39,337 nucleotides of DNA, from the NCBI RefSeq assembly GCF_000003605.2, contig NW_003111989.1:24387-63723 (forward strand). The letters are read 5' to 3'. The translations under genes and the position numbers were made by a program. Under the pieces are notes generated by a model, which had not been told where the DNA came from, did not search any database, and saw only the letters and a list, made by a program, of their open reading frames with translations. Origin of the DNA: Saccoglossus kowalevskii. Its lineage: Eukaryota; Hemichordata; Enteropneusta; Harrimaniidae. Shown in pieces: positions 1 to 11,005 of the stretch; position 1 is the stretch's first letter; each line of letters begins with the position of its first letter.

Positions 1-43
1 AGCTAGAGAACTTTACGGAAGCCCATAGTCGAACAGGGTCCAT

Positions 44-2536
44 GTGGCATCAAAACCCGGAAATTGTCAAAGATTTTTCAAGAAAGAAAAATGTTTTGAA
101 CGGCATCAAAAGTCGTTTAATGGAATAAAAACCTCTGCCAGTCAGTTCAACGTTGTGAAAAGTGTCATAAACTCCGCAAATATCGAGATGGGTCTCACAT
201 ATGTAACGAAGTTTACTGCAAAACCTGAAAGTCTTTTCAGACGTATGACCACCTGTGTTACATTCAACCACTCACCGACAGAAAAAAGAATCTGACGATT
301 CGATGGAACAATTTGTGGAGGTTGACTCTGACAGCCATGGTAACTACGTCTTTTACGATTTTGAATGCACGACCGACAAACATTGCACTCATATTCCATA
401 ATTTTGCGTAGCAAGTATTCCACCGAATATAGAGAAGGTGTTTAATGGTCCACGTACCTTGGAAGATTTCTGCGAGTGAGTGTTAGAAAAAAAGCATAAT
501 GGGATGATTTTCATCGCGTATAATTCAAAGGGATACAATGGAATTATGATTCTGAAATACTGCCCCAATCACAAGATACTACCCGAAGTCATCATGAATA
601 GTTCAAAAGTCATGCAACTTTACAGATATCAAATTCATAGATAACTTGAATTTCCTGCCCATGGTTCTATCTAAACTTCTAGACCTTCGAAATAGATGAG
701 TTACACAAGGTTTTTTCCCCCCATTGTTTCCCAGAACTGATGGAGACAATTACAGGGGACCGATACCAGGTGCTCGTTATTTTTACCCAGATGGTATGAA
801 GGAATATGCTAGAAAGACATCTACACATGTACAATGGAGAAGTAAGGCCATTGCATCACGATCGCTTCCTTGTGCAACGTGATATTTAAAAAGAATTTCC
901 TGACTCCTGACACAATTGGGAATGTGCCTGAGAAAGGCCTCAGATCTCAGCGCCCAGAATCAATCCGCAGATGCTATAAGATGGATGGAATACGAGGCAC
1001 ACGTCAATAACACGCGCATTCAACATGTTCGTAATTGCAGAAGGGAGATGAAAATTGGACCTTATTACGCAGACGTATATTATGCTTTTACAGAAACCTT
1101 GTATGAGTACAACGGTTGTTACTTCAATAGTTGCCCAAAGTGTTTTCCCAGAAGGAATGAGACGAATCACAAGAATGAACTCAGTATGACCTCCCTCTAC
1201 GAGGGAAAAACGGTTGAAATCGATGGATACTCGCTAGTTACCGTGTGGGAATGCGAAAAACAATCACAAATTCAAGAGGTTTGTCGGAAACTTAGATATG
1301 CAGCCTCTACCTGTACATCAATAAGGCCTCTCGATATCCTGTTGGCCACCAGACAGTCGTAACTAAAAACTTTATCGCCAAACCCACGGACTATTTCGGT
1401 ATTATCAACTGCGACATTTTACCTCCCAGGAGATTTATATACCAGTTCTACCTTTCAGAGTGTACAACAAACTGATGTTGCCACTGTGTTCCAAATGTGC
1501 GGAAACCATGAATCAAGACGAATGTCACCATGGTGTCAATGAACGCTAGCTGACGGGTGTTTGGTGCACTCCAATATTGGAAAAGGCTGAAGAAGTATGG
1601 TATTGCATCACCAAGGTATACGAAGTTTGGCATTACGATGAGTCGGTAACCTACAACCCCGAGACAGGAGAAATTATTGAAGGGTTCTTCACTGAGTACA
1701 TCAACATGTTTCTGAAAATTAAACAAGAGTCTTCCGGTTATCCAGAGTGGTGTCGCACTGAAGAAGACCAAACCATCTACATCCAAGGGGATCGCGAAAG
1801 AGAAGGTATCGTCCATGACAGAAGCAAAACAATCACCAATCCAGGCCTCAGTGCTAAAGCTAAATCTCAACTCATTCTGGAGAAAGCTGGGACAGAGATC
1901 AAACTTTGGACAGAACATGTATGTAGAAACAGCCACCAAACTGTTGGAAATGTTGATGTAGTGCAAAGTACATCACAGATCTTTCTTTTGTCTCTGACAA
2001 GGGATTCTTGTCCAGCACTGCGATAAAGAACACTACATTACCGAAGCACCCAAAACGAACGTTGTACTGGCTGCCATGGCGACTTAAACTCTACAGTGTT
2101 ATGGAGAAATTAGGTAGTAGAGTCTTATACTTTGACACAGATTCCATCATTTACATCCAGCGAGATGGAAAATGGGATCCACCGAAGGGTGATTATCACA
2201 GAGATCCGATGAGGGAAATAACTCCAGCAGATAATTTCATCACAAATTTTATATCGCAAGGACCAAAGAATTACACGTACCAACTACACAAACCAGACAA
2301 AAGTGGGAACTAGAGGGTGTGTAAAGTGAGAGGGTACACCCTCAAAAACAGAAATCAACTGGAAATTAATTTTGACTCCATGAGTCGACTTGTTCGGAGA
2401 ACAAGCGATCCTCTACAAAGACCCCGACAAATAGCGTGCAAGGGAGATAGAATATTCAATAGCAAAAACGTATAGTTTAGTGTATGGCAAACGAGTGATA
2501 CAAGATGATTACTGTACCCTTCCATACGGTTTCTAA
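44..2536 (+). pseudogene. Protein-primed DNA polymerase B (Polinton type), broken
   Basis: Fragments in all three forward frames follow the family order. A Cys/His-rich N-terminal stretch (about 165-275) precedes an Exo I motif reading FYDFEC (about 351-368). The Exo II region is near 501-545. Segments typical of Polinton PolB follow at about 610-850 and 950-1260. Palm residues near 1850-1900 include an NSFW block, and an intact YFDTDS catalytic motif lies at 2128-2145. The C-terminus ends at the stop 2534-2536. The protein would copy the element from a protein primer. Breaks are many: stops and frameshifts occur between most motifs, and in Exo II an Asn codon (537-539) sits where the family has a catalytic Asp. 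The N-terminus may extend left of the window. Family assignment is strong; loss of function is certain. Confidence 0.85.
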
Positions 2537-2540
2537 AAAA

Positions 2541-2549
2541 TATAAATAG
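2541..2549 (+). promoter_or_regulatory. TATA-box-like sequence after the polymerase stop
   Basis: The sequence TATAAATAG begins 4 bases after the polymerase stop and precedes the next gene remnants on the same strand. It could be the old promoter of the following transposon gene. It is a short AT-rich match in AT-rich DNA, so chance is quite possible. Confidence 0.25.
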
Positions 2550-2583
2550 AAGCGAGATCATCGGTTACCCTCTATTCATCCAT

Positions 2584-3322
2584 TTGAATCTTGAACATTT
2601 ACATGAACATCACATTTACATGAGTTCTACTAAATCGGGCGTGGTTCTATCACTCGTCTATTCTAGCTTATGTACACTGCCTTATTTTGTTTTAAACTGG
2701 ATGTTGAAAAAGAACATTGAAGAACGTAAAAGAGGCGTGATAACGAGCCAGGTCATATTATATCGTCATGAATGTTTTTAGTCAAACAGATATTAGAACA
2801 ATGTGACAGCATCATATCTCCACCACCAGATGTTATCTATTGGTGTTATGCACGGCGAGTTTCAGCCAGCTTTTTTTGGAAAAGTGCCTTGAATTCGTTT
2901 TATCGAAAGTGTAGAACAATTGACCCAGCTAAAAGTACGCATTCGAATGAACATACTTTCATCTCAAGTACCGATAGTGTATGTGAGAAAGATATATTTC
3001 ATCATGTCAACCCCCATGCGAAAGTACGCTGATTTCCTGTCTGTATTGCACAAGGCCAACTCGAAACAACAAAAGGGAATAAGTGATGTAGCCTCTAGTG
3101 ACTTGATAGTGTCTGTGCGAATGTTCGCTCAATGTATTGAATGAGAATGCTCAGCTCTCACCCAGTCAAAGAAGAAAATTGGCGTTGTATTTGAAACATC
3201 TCCGAGAACTGTCCAATAAGAAACTCAAGAAAAAGAAAAAAATCTGGTTCAGAAAGTTTATTTCTGAACGCCTTAATTGCTCCCTTAATTTCGAGCATAC
3301 TCCTTCGCCTACTCGGTCTTAA
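2584..3322 (+). pseudogene. Small basic Maverick-associated protein, broken
   Basis: The recognisable part runs from about 3001 to 3322. First comes a segment resembling YADFLSVLHKANSKQQKG (about 3030-3080). A second frame near 3137 then reads SPSQRRKLALYLKHLREL and continues into an oligo-lysine stretch, where an A-rich run (about 3216-3243) shifts the frame. The following hydrophobic segment can be read only in another frame. This pattern (helical start, basic middle, KK-rich hinge, hydrophobic end) matches, from memory, small uncharacterised proteins often found beside metazoan Maverick genes. Their biochemical role is not known to me; a virion-core or membrane-active role would be guesswork. 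From 2584 to about 3000 only short broken frames are present. Confidence 0.45.
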
Positions 3323-3327
3323 ATAGA

Positions 3328-3958
3328 TGGAATCCGTGGCTTTAGTCCATGCTGAGCTATTATCTACCATCCAAATCCAGGATGCTCAAATGACGAGACC
3401 TGTGGCTGTGATCATTGACCTCGCTGGGTAGAGACATGAACGACATAACGCAAATGGGAGAGTTGCCTGAAGACGAAAAGGTCACACTGTACCAACAAGT
3501 TCCACGCAAGTACTTGTTGTTGTGGGAGAAGAAAAAGGAACTGATTCTCCGTTACACAGCAATTACCCAGCGCTGTCACTGTAGTCGATCAGGAATCTCA
3601 AACCGACAAAGGTGGTGTGCCAGATCAAATTACATCCGAGGTCTTACAAAAAAGTGAAGCTCCTACTTCAAAAAGTTAAACAGAACCAACTGGTCAACTG
3701 GGTTGAAAACGATGAATTAATCATAGGTGGACAATCCGTGCCAGGCACGCACGCCATCGAATTTCAACGCCACAGGTTGGAGAGAATTTGTCGAAGCTAT
3801 GAAAATGTCAAATGTTTCACGAGACCTTGTTGGCAATACGGATCGGTGGTCTTACATTTATAGCAACACACTCAAGGGGAGAGTTCCACAGCAACGCGGT
3901 CCCCATGTGGTTTCCACTCCCATTCATTCTCGACACACTTGGGTGATGTATTAAATAG
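3328..3958 (+). pseudogene. Second Maverick-associated protein, broken
   Basis: Three pieces in different frames look like one gene. The first begins at the ATG at 3328 with MESVALVHAELL. The second, near 3450-3540, contains LPEDEKVTLYQQV and an RKYLLL stretch. The third, near 3640-3860, contains a KKVKLLLQKVKQNQLVNW stretch followed by GGQSVPGTH and, after a frame change, a TGWREFVEAM segment. This order (N-terminal valine/leucine start, a KxxxYxQVxxRYL-like middle, a C-terminal GxxxPGTxxxDLI-like block) is, from memory, typical of an uncharacterised protein that accompanies Maverick integrases. At least two frameshifts and several stops separate the pieces. No catalytic motif is visible and I assign no function. 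Confidence 0.45.
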
Positions 3959-4079
3959 AACCTCGTCGCATTGCCTCGATCTCACTTTGGTACAGTCGGT
4001 CATGCTGGATCCACAATGTCTCACTTTGCTTGTTTATCGAACGTATCCACTGCCTCTGCACTTGTGAAATAATAAGAAG

Positions 4080-5133
4080 ATGGGCACCGTCCTAGACGAA
4101 CTGTTTCATGATGTCCAAAGTCCTGGAAGTTTGAATTCCCTTTATGCTGCTGTAAAAAAACAAGGATAGGAAAAAAAATAACCAAGTCAGACGTGAGGAA
4201 GTGGATGAGTAAACAGGATACATATACTCAGCACAGACCCTCTAGACGGTCCTTTAAATGAAGGAGGGTGGTGGTTTTCCAAGTGGACAAGCAGTGGGAG
4301 GCCGATCTAAGCGATCACTCCTCAATATCCAGATAAAAGGATAAAAGTTCCTATTGACGTGTATCAACGTTTTTCGAAATATGCTTTCGTCTTACCTTTG
4401 AAAGACAAGAGATGGGCGAGTTTGGTCGAGGCATTTCGGAAAATACTCGAGAAGGGGCGTCGCCCCACTGTTTGCACATGGGCAGAGGAACTGAATTCAC
4501 CAACAGACTTTTTCAGAACTACCTCACGAGCGAAGACATTAAGTTCTTCACTACAGGCAATGAGACTAAAGCCAGCATTGTGGAGAGATACAACAGAACC
4601 ATCAAGGGAAAATGTTCAGATATTTCACAAAGAACAACACGTTGACTTATCTGCCTGTATTAGACAACATGGTACATTCTTACAACAATACCCATCACAT
4701 ATAATATAATATAATATATAAATACCAAACATATAAACACCAAACCCTCACTCGTTACCTACGTGAACCAGAAAAAAGGTCAGAGACATATTGTACGGTG
4801 ATCTAAGCACAGGGAAAAGAGGGAGGAAGAAGTAGAAGATTTATAAACTCGGTGACAGAGTCAGAATCAGTAAAACACGTTTTCAAGAAAGGATACTTGC
4901 CCAATTGGACCGAAAAGGTATTCACGATTGTTGGACGCCTTAACACGCAACCACCTGTTTAAGAAATTTCAGATTACAATGGTGAAATGTTGGAAGGTAC
5001 TTTCTACGAAGAATAACTTCAGAAAATCGTAAAGGGTGATGATGCATTGTACGTTGTGGAGAAAGTGCTGTGCAAGAGAAAACGTAAAGGCCGCATGGAA
5101 TATTTCGTTAAGTGGCGAGGGTATGAATGGGAC
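4080..5133 (+). pseudogene. Polinton integrase (DDE) with C-terminal chromodomain, broken
   Basis: The remnant starts at the ATG at 4080 (MGTVLDELFHDVQ). An N-terminal zone reading WMSKQDTYTQHRPSRRSF follows (about 4203-4256), typical of Maverick integrases. In the catalytic core the first Asp lies in a QWEADL context (codon 4304-4306). The second Asp is lost: a Gly codon (4481-4483) stands before RGTEF. The Glu in an IVERYNRT context (codon 4583-4585) is kept. A GYLPNW-type segment near 4895-4910 and an FYEE block near 5003 precede the chromodomain (about 5035-5133), which reads YVVEKVL, then EYFVKWRGYEW. The enzyme would insert the element, with the chromodomain guiding target choice. Frameshifts near 4450 and around 4600-5000, plus the missing Asp, make it inactive. 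From the chromodomain on, the frame is open and runs into the 24-bp repeat. Confidence 0.82.
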
Positions 5134-5323
5134 AGCTGCAGTCCAATGAAATGGCCTATCTGCAGTCCAATGAAATGGTCTAGCTATAGTCCTATAGAAT
5201 GGACTAGCTTCCGTCGTATGAAATGGACTAGCTGCAGTTTCATTAAATGGGACAGCTGCAGTCCAATTAAATGGCCTAGCCGCAGTCCAATGAAATGGTG
5301 TAGCTGCAGTCTTTTTAAATACA
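5131..5323 (+). repeat. 24-bp tandem repeat, 8 units, in frame with the chromodomain
   Basis: Eight diverged 24-bp units begin at 5131, 5155, 5179, 5203, 5227, 5251, 5275 and 5299. The unit core is GCTGCAGTCCAATGAAATGG. In the chromodomain frame each unit encodes eight residues of the type CSPMKWxS, and the frame stays open to a stop at 5341. The array begins exactly where the chromodomain motif WRGYEWDS ends, so the repeat has replaced or overrun its last strand and helix. The opposite strand is also open across the array. Confidence 0.9.
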
Positions 5324-5343
5324 GCCATGACATTCAATGTTAA

Positions 5344-7370
5344 ACCTGGAACCTGCACTAATACTGATACTAGCTGCAATACTCTCGTCTTTGGTCTAAA
5401 CTGGAGACTATGCGTACTATGGTGCATTTTCATAGTAAATCGCGTGTTTTTGTCAGTTAAACTCTGGCGTGACAAAAAGAGCAAACATTATTAATTTAAA
5501 CTTTAAATTGTTGTGAGTTGTTGTAACAGGACACTGATTGATGGATCCAGCTTTTTTGTGCGTCCAATCAAATCATTTAATTTAACTGAGGTCAAATACA
5601 GTTTTCCTAAAATGGCCATGCAAAAGTTTGTAGGGGCGGCGTAAATCGGACAATGACTTTGGGCTGGTTATAACAATAAATCAGTCAACATGTGAACAAG
5701 GGATTAAGTACTAGTTTGCGTTTGCGTTGATAAAACCGCATATTTGTTTAACCTACACACCAAGTATCAAAGCAATGTAGCTGATAGTGTCCAAGAAGAA
5801 GTTGAAAATAACATTTTTATCAAAAATTACCAATATGTTCGCTTAAAATAGAGAATTGAAGATACCGTCACAAAATTAAAACAAATCTGACACAGATCAA
5901 TCCAATGTATGTGCACTATCAATATCAGCGCTGTATAGCAAATTGTGTCACAGTAGAAGTCTACTGTAGAAAGTTTCAGAAAATCTCTATGTAACATTAT
6001 TCTAAGTAGCAACCCTCCTTGAGCATATTAATAGTTTATGGTAGCTAATTTGCATAATTGTTGGTGGATCATCTTCTCATGATCAATTTCCATCTACACA
6101 CATCGTGGCAGGTACACAACAAAAATCTAGTCAAACGTTTCAGTGGGTTTGAGAAGAAGTCGCTCACATCCAGACAGGCAGATAGACAGACTTTAGACGC
6201 TGGACACATCACGATAGTTAAAGCAGTGAATTGTGAGGAGTTATTCGGAAAAAAATGTGCGATTATATAGTAGCCGTTCCCCCGCTGTGCTCACTCCCTG
6301 ACGGTTGATCACTTAGTTGTAATATTTCGCAAGATTTCCCCCAAGAAAGTAGTATTTCCATGAGTATATTTTGATCCGGAGGTTTGATTCTATAACCTTT
6401 CCACCACTAGAATTTCTCGTCCAAATTGTCCTGCCTTTGTTTCTAACATTCTTCAATATTTCTGAAAAGGAACCCTAATTTTGGAGAAAACAGACCCAAT
6501 TTGTGTCATTTTCAGTTTTTACTCAAAAAAATATGGTTATCTTTTTCCGAAGGAGAGTATTAACTATAAACTCGACTTTTTTGTGTGAATTTGTGCGGAA
6601 AGGGAGAATTGATGGTAAAAAGAATAAGCAACACAACCTGTAAACGAGACAATCCAAAACGACACTAGCTGTGAAAGGTTAATTTTGTCTCAGAACTGGC
6701 ACCAAGTTTGAAACATGACCAATTGCTAAAATAGGGGTCCGTTGGTATCCGATAGAGATCCGTTGGTATCCGAACGCCAGCATAGCAGGTCGTTATTAAG
6801 ATTTCTCTGACTGATAATGGTTGAACAGTAAAGGAACACAGTAACACAATGTAATAATGTATAGATTCTTAAAAATATTTTATTCCAAGAAACAAATAAT
6901 TCAAAAAACATAATTTCTTTGATTGAATTAAATAACTTTACACTGTACTTTCTCCCCAAAATAATACCTGTACACATCACGTGACCTTAGATTCAATTAT
7001 CCGATACATGAATAAAAATACAGAGCTGTCAGTTTTAACGACAAGTGTACCCTCAAAGGAGTAAAGGTAACTTAACTATATAATTCAAGTTACAACTTGA
7101 TACACTCTTATTGTGTTTACAACTAACAATTGGCAAATCACTGTAAAGTTATGTATATCACTTCACCACATTCACTGAAAAACACAGAGTGACCCCCTTT
7201 TTCATTACAAAATATTTTTAGCAAATAAAGAATTTATATAAGGTGAAAATAAACTTTGGTATTATTGCCATTTCAAATTGGCCGATGAGGGTAAAATATA
7301 TACAATGCTTGATGTAATTACGGAAGGGGTGTGTGGAGTCCCTGAGAACGATCACAATCATGTAACACTG
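5344..7370. other. Non-coding stretch, possibly with dispersed-repeat fragments
   Basis: No supported gene. Text near 5750-5820 and 6090-6200, including a CAGACAGGCAGATAGACAGA stretch at 6171-6190, has the style of widespread invertebrate interspersed-repeat tails, but a family cannot be named without a library search. The short reading frame at 6058-6270 lies inside this repeat-like text and is not considered a gene. Two near-identical GATCCGTTGGTATCCGA-like stretches sit near 6736-6772. Confidence 0.5.
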
Positions 7371-8682
7371 ATGTAGCCGCCTTGTCGACGGCCCCATCTC
7401 ATGGCACAAATGTAGCCACCTTCTTGGCGGCCCCATCTCATGGCACATATGTAGCCGTCTTGTCGGCGGCCCCATCTCATGGCACATATTTAGCAGCCTT
7501 GACAGCGGCCCCATCTCATGGCACATATGTAGCCGTCTTGTCGGCGGCCCCATCTCATGGCACATATGTAGCCACCTTGTTGGCGGCCCCATCTCATGGC
7601 ACATATGTAGCCGTCTTGTCGGCGGCCCCATCTCATGGCACATATTTAGCAGCCTTGACGGCGGCCCCATCTCATGGCACATATGTAGCCGTCTTGTCGG
7701 CGGCCCCATCTCATGGCACATATGTAGCCGTCTTGTCGGCGGCCCCATCTCATGGCACATATGTAGCCGCCTTGTTGGCAGCCCCATCTCATGGCACATA
7801 TGTAGCCATCTTGTCGGCGGCCCCATCTCATGGCACATATGTAGCCGCCTTGTCGGCGGCCCCATCTCATGGCACATATGTAGCCGTCTTGTCAGCTGCC
7901 CCATCTCATGGCACATATGTAGCCTCCTTGTCTGCGGCCCCATCTCATGGCACATATGTAGCCATCTTGTCAGCGGCCCCATCTCATGGCACATATGTAG
8001 CCGTCTTATCGGCGGCCCCATCTCATGGCACATATGTAGCCGCCTTGTCGGCGGCCCCATCTCATGGCACATATGTAGCCGTCTTATCGGCGGCCCCATC
8101 TCATGGCACATATGTAGCCGCCTTGTCGGCGGCCCCATCTCATGGCACATATGTAGCCGTCTTGTCGGCGGCCCCATCTCATGGCACATTTGTAGCCGCC
8201 TTGTCAGCGGCCCCATCTCATGACACATATGTAGCCGTCTTGTCGGCGGCCCCATCTCATGCCACATATGTAGCCGCCTTGTCGGCGGCCCCATCTCATG
8301 GCACATATGTAGCCGTCTTGTCGGCGGCCCCATCTCATGGCACATATGTAGCCGCCTTGTCGGCGGCCCCATCTCATGGCACATATGTAGCCGCCCCATC
8401 TCATGGCACATATGTAGCCGCCTTGTCGGCGGCCCCATCTCATGGCACATATGTAGCCGTCTTGTCGGCGGCCCCATCTCATGGCACATATGTAGCCGCC
8501 TTGTCGGCGGCCCCATCTCATGGCACATATGTAGCCGCCCCATCTCATGGCACATATGTAGCCGCCTTGTCGGCGGTCCCATCTCATGGCACATATGTAG
8601 CCATCTTGTCGGCGGCCCCATCTCATGGCACATATGTAGCCGCCTTGTCGGCGGCCCCATCTCATGGCACAAATGTAGCCAT
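7371..8682. repeat. 39-bp minisatellite, about 34 units
   Basis: Units of 39 bp contain the constant part CCCCATCTCATGGCACATAT and a variable part GTAGCCG(C/T)CTTGTCGGCGG. Because 39 is a multiple of three and the unit lacks stops in four of the six frames, long open frames result: 7382-8749 on + (13-residue repeat of the type AAPSHGTYVAVLS) and two on - (MCHEMGPPTRRLH and AMRWGRRQDGYIC types). Variable positions alternate GCCGCC/GCCGTC, giving a 78-bp dimer in the right half. Two units are shortened to 27 bp (junctions near 8391 and 8535), 144 bp apart, as from one duplicated block. The first and last units share CACAAATG where internal units have CACATATG. No splice, promoter or homology evidence supports a protein. 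Confidence 0.97.
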
Positions 8683-10384
8683 TATGCCGGTACAATCACG
8701 TGATATTGAGGTTTATGAGTGGATTGTAATGCTTATCTACTGTATTTAGTAAATTTAGTGTTATCTAGTATTACGGTATTGTTTCTTGATATATTATGAT
8801 ATACGTAACGTAACGACGACACAATGCCGCCATCTTCAATCATGATATGTGCCAAACAGTGAGTATGGTGATATTCAGTCCACTAATCCACTGAACGGTT
8901 TTCGGGGTCGATAAAAGAGTTCTATTAAGCGCATTTGATAAGCCATAAAGTAGGTTTCCCTGTCATACCAGTAAAATACTCAAATGAGTTTGTGTCCGAA
9001 CACATTTAATAGTATGCATTCCCTGCATCCTTAAAAAGCACAAAATAACATGACGTATACACAAGTTGACACCACGTACGTCGTCTTAAATTGAACAACA
9101 TGGAGAACCATTATCTATCTCTAGAACCAAATAAACTATTTGATAATAATGTAAGTAGTACGTACATAAAAGTGCAAAAACCGAAATAAACATATAAATA
9201 CTATTGACAAACTGTTCAAGTTCCCGCGCATATGAAACATCCTGTTTTCATATTTTTATATTTCTCCGTTACCATGGTATTTTGATTTACAAAAGGCTAT
9301 TCTATTTTGTAAATTGGTGAGATTTTTTTAGATATCTGTTTCCAATCATGGTAAAAGTTGTAACTGCTAAGAATCCTAATAGTTTAACGTCGCCCATAAT
9401 AACGGTTAAACGACGACAATTGTTGTAGACGAACCTGGTTCAACTACTTACATTAACATACTGTATAAACCATAACTTATTTTGTGAGTTTTAAATAATT
9501 TAGGAACGTGGACTCTGTGGTCTCCAACTAACCTATAAGTTCGATCTCTAATGTGGGCTAAGTACCGTTGTCAAAAACATTAAACAATGGAACGTTTTGC
9601 TATGACGCGTAGGTTTTGTAAAACCAGTACTGTTACTACATTGTGCAATGTTTTATCATTGAGCTATGTATATAAAAGACGTGATCGTCATATATATTTA
9701 AAAACGGTTAGCATGTTACAATTAAAATGGTTAGAAAATCTAAACTTTTCGCTCAGTATGAAATGCACATTCATTGACAATCGGACACTATCGTTTAAAC
9801 TGGCCATAGGCATCCTCTGAATGCAGCCGAATTCGACAAGATAACACTACAGTCAAAATTCGACAAGATCAGATGACGCTAGAGCTGACATTCAGGAGCT
9901 ATAGTTCCCTGGTATATATCAAGGTCATATGCTTTGATACTGAGAGTCGCGATAATGCAAAATTTGCCATATCGTAAATATAGTAACAGCACATAAATAC
10001 ATAAGCTTCGTGTTCCATAGTCAACTGTTTGCTATGGGGCACTGGGTAACGCAAAGCACTGTGTATGTAAAATACGGGGCCGAGGTCAGCCTCTTATCCG
10101 ATATATACGGCAATGTTTCAGTCGAATTCGTTTGAGACTCACTGGTTGTTATCGGTGACATGCTGATCCAGGGATTATGGTGGTATTGTAGAACAAACTG
10201 AGCCGCCTGGAGAAAACAACCACAATACGTCATAATCTGAGTTCCTTGGTTCAGGCATATATTCATCTTGTGCCACGTGACAAATGTGTGCAGCAGATAT
10301 AAACACTTTACAAACACGTCCAAATAAATAAACAACATGTTATATACGTTTCCATCACGAATAAATATCCATCATCAGTTGCTC
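8683..10384. other. Downstream flank of the CUB-LDLa-TM gene, non-coding
   Basis: This stretch lies 3' of the stop codon of the - strand receptor gene, so its right part should contain the 3' UTR. I looked for AATAAA on the - strand (TTTATT on +) between 9841 and 10384 and saw none. An ATTAAA match exists on - at about 9003, which is far. Short frames at 9587-9820 (+) and 10021-10338 (-) have no recognisable domain and are not called. Confidence 0.5.
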
Positions 10385-10782
10385 TTATAACTTCTGGGGC
10401 AGGTCAACAGATTCGTGACTGTGGTGGTACATAACACCTGAGCCCAGGTGATGTGTCCCTCCGTTGTGATACATTGGGTATCCTGCAAGAGACGGGTACG
10501 GCGACGTGCTTGGTGGTGGGGGAGGGGCGTGCGCGTTAGGATATCGAGGAATCGGCGAGTGACTGTGACTGTTGTGATTGTGATTAGAATGGTTCGGATA
10601 CGATGTTGGTCGAGAAGCTGTGTTGTTGTTATGACTACCGTTGCCAGATTTACGCAATCTACAGCAGCATACAATACATACGATCAGTATGATAAGGAAA
10701 ACGACTCCAATTGTGGCTCCCACGATGGCGACCACGCCGATCCCAAGCACTCCAACGCCGAGAGCGAAAATTCCTGGAGGTG
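10385..10782 (-). CDS. Last coding exon of CUB-LDLa receptor: transmembrane segment and cytoplasmic tail
   Basis: The exon starts after a polypyrimidine tract and TTTTCAG (acceptor AG at 10783-10784), in phase 1, and ends at TAA (10385-10387). It encodes a short APPGIF linker and a Gly/Val/Ile-rich hydrophobic segment of about 35 residues with GxxxG-like spacing. A CCC cluster and the RLRK stop-transfer sequence follow, so the tail should be cytoplasmic and the Cys cluster could be palmitoylated. The tail of about 85 residues is rich in His, Asn, Ser and Tyr, contains a PPPPP run and ends in SVDLPQKL. No kinase or other enzyme domain is present. Its phase and position fit the LDLa exon at 13930-14052. 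The tail matches no family I can name, so partners and signalling are unknown. Confidence 0.85.
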
Positions 10783-10907
10783 CTGAAAACAAACGGAAAA
10801 AAGATAAGAATATGAATTTACATATAAATGCAACAATTCAATCACAGTATTATTATTTCTTTAAGAGATCCTGTTTGTGTTTTGTTTTGTTTTGTTTTTC
10901 AAATTGT

Positions 10908-10909
10908 AA

Positions 10910-11004
<95 letters not shown>

Positions 11005-11005
11005 A
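10908..11005. repeat. (AAAT)n microsatellite
   Basis: About 24 uninterrupted copies of the tetranucleotide AAAT/AATA lie in the intron, next to a short (TTTTG)n run at 10879-10899. Uninterrupted tetranucleotide tracts of this length are usually polymorphic. Confidence 0.97.

Larger units (their letters stand above)
1..5343 (+). mobile_element. Decayed Polinton/Maverick DNA transposon, left end outside window
   Basis: Four gene remnants lie head to tail on the + strand: protein-primed DNA polymerase B, a small basic protein, a second element-associated protein, and a DDE integrase with a chromodomain. A protein-primed PolB together with a retroviral-type integrase is the defining pair of Polinton/Maverick elements. 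Every gene is broken by frameshifts and stops, so the copy is inactive. The packaging ATPase, cysteine protease and capsid genes usual for the family are not visible; they may lie left of base 1 or be lost. No terminal inverted repeat or 6-bp target duplication could be fixed. The right boundary is set only by the end of the chromodomain-plus-repeat reading frame. Confidence 0.8.

Noticed and set aside
6058-6270. 70-residue + strand frame
   Set aside because: Lies in sequence that looks like an interspersed-repeat tail (CAGACAGGCAGATAGACAG).
7382-8749. 455-residue open frame on + and 484-residue open frame on - (7218-8672)
   Set aside because: Both are products of the 39-bp tandem unit being stop-free; their unique flanks are short and show no domain, splice site or promoter support.
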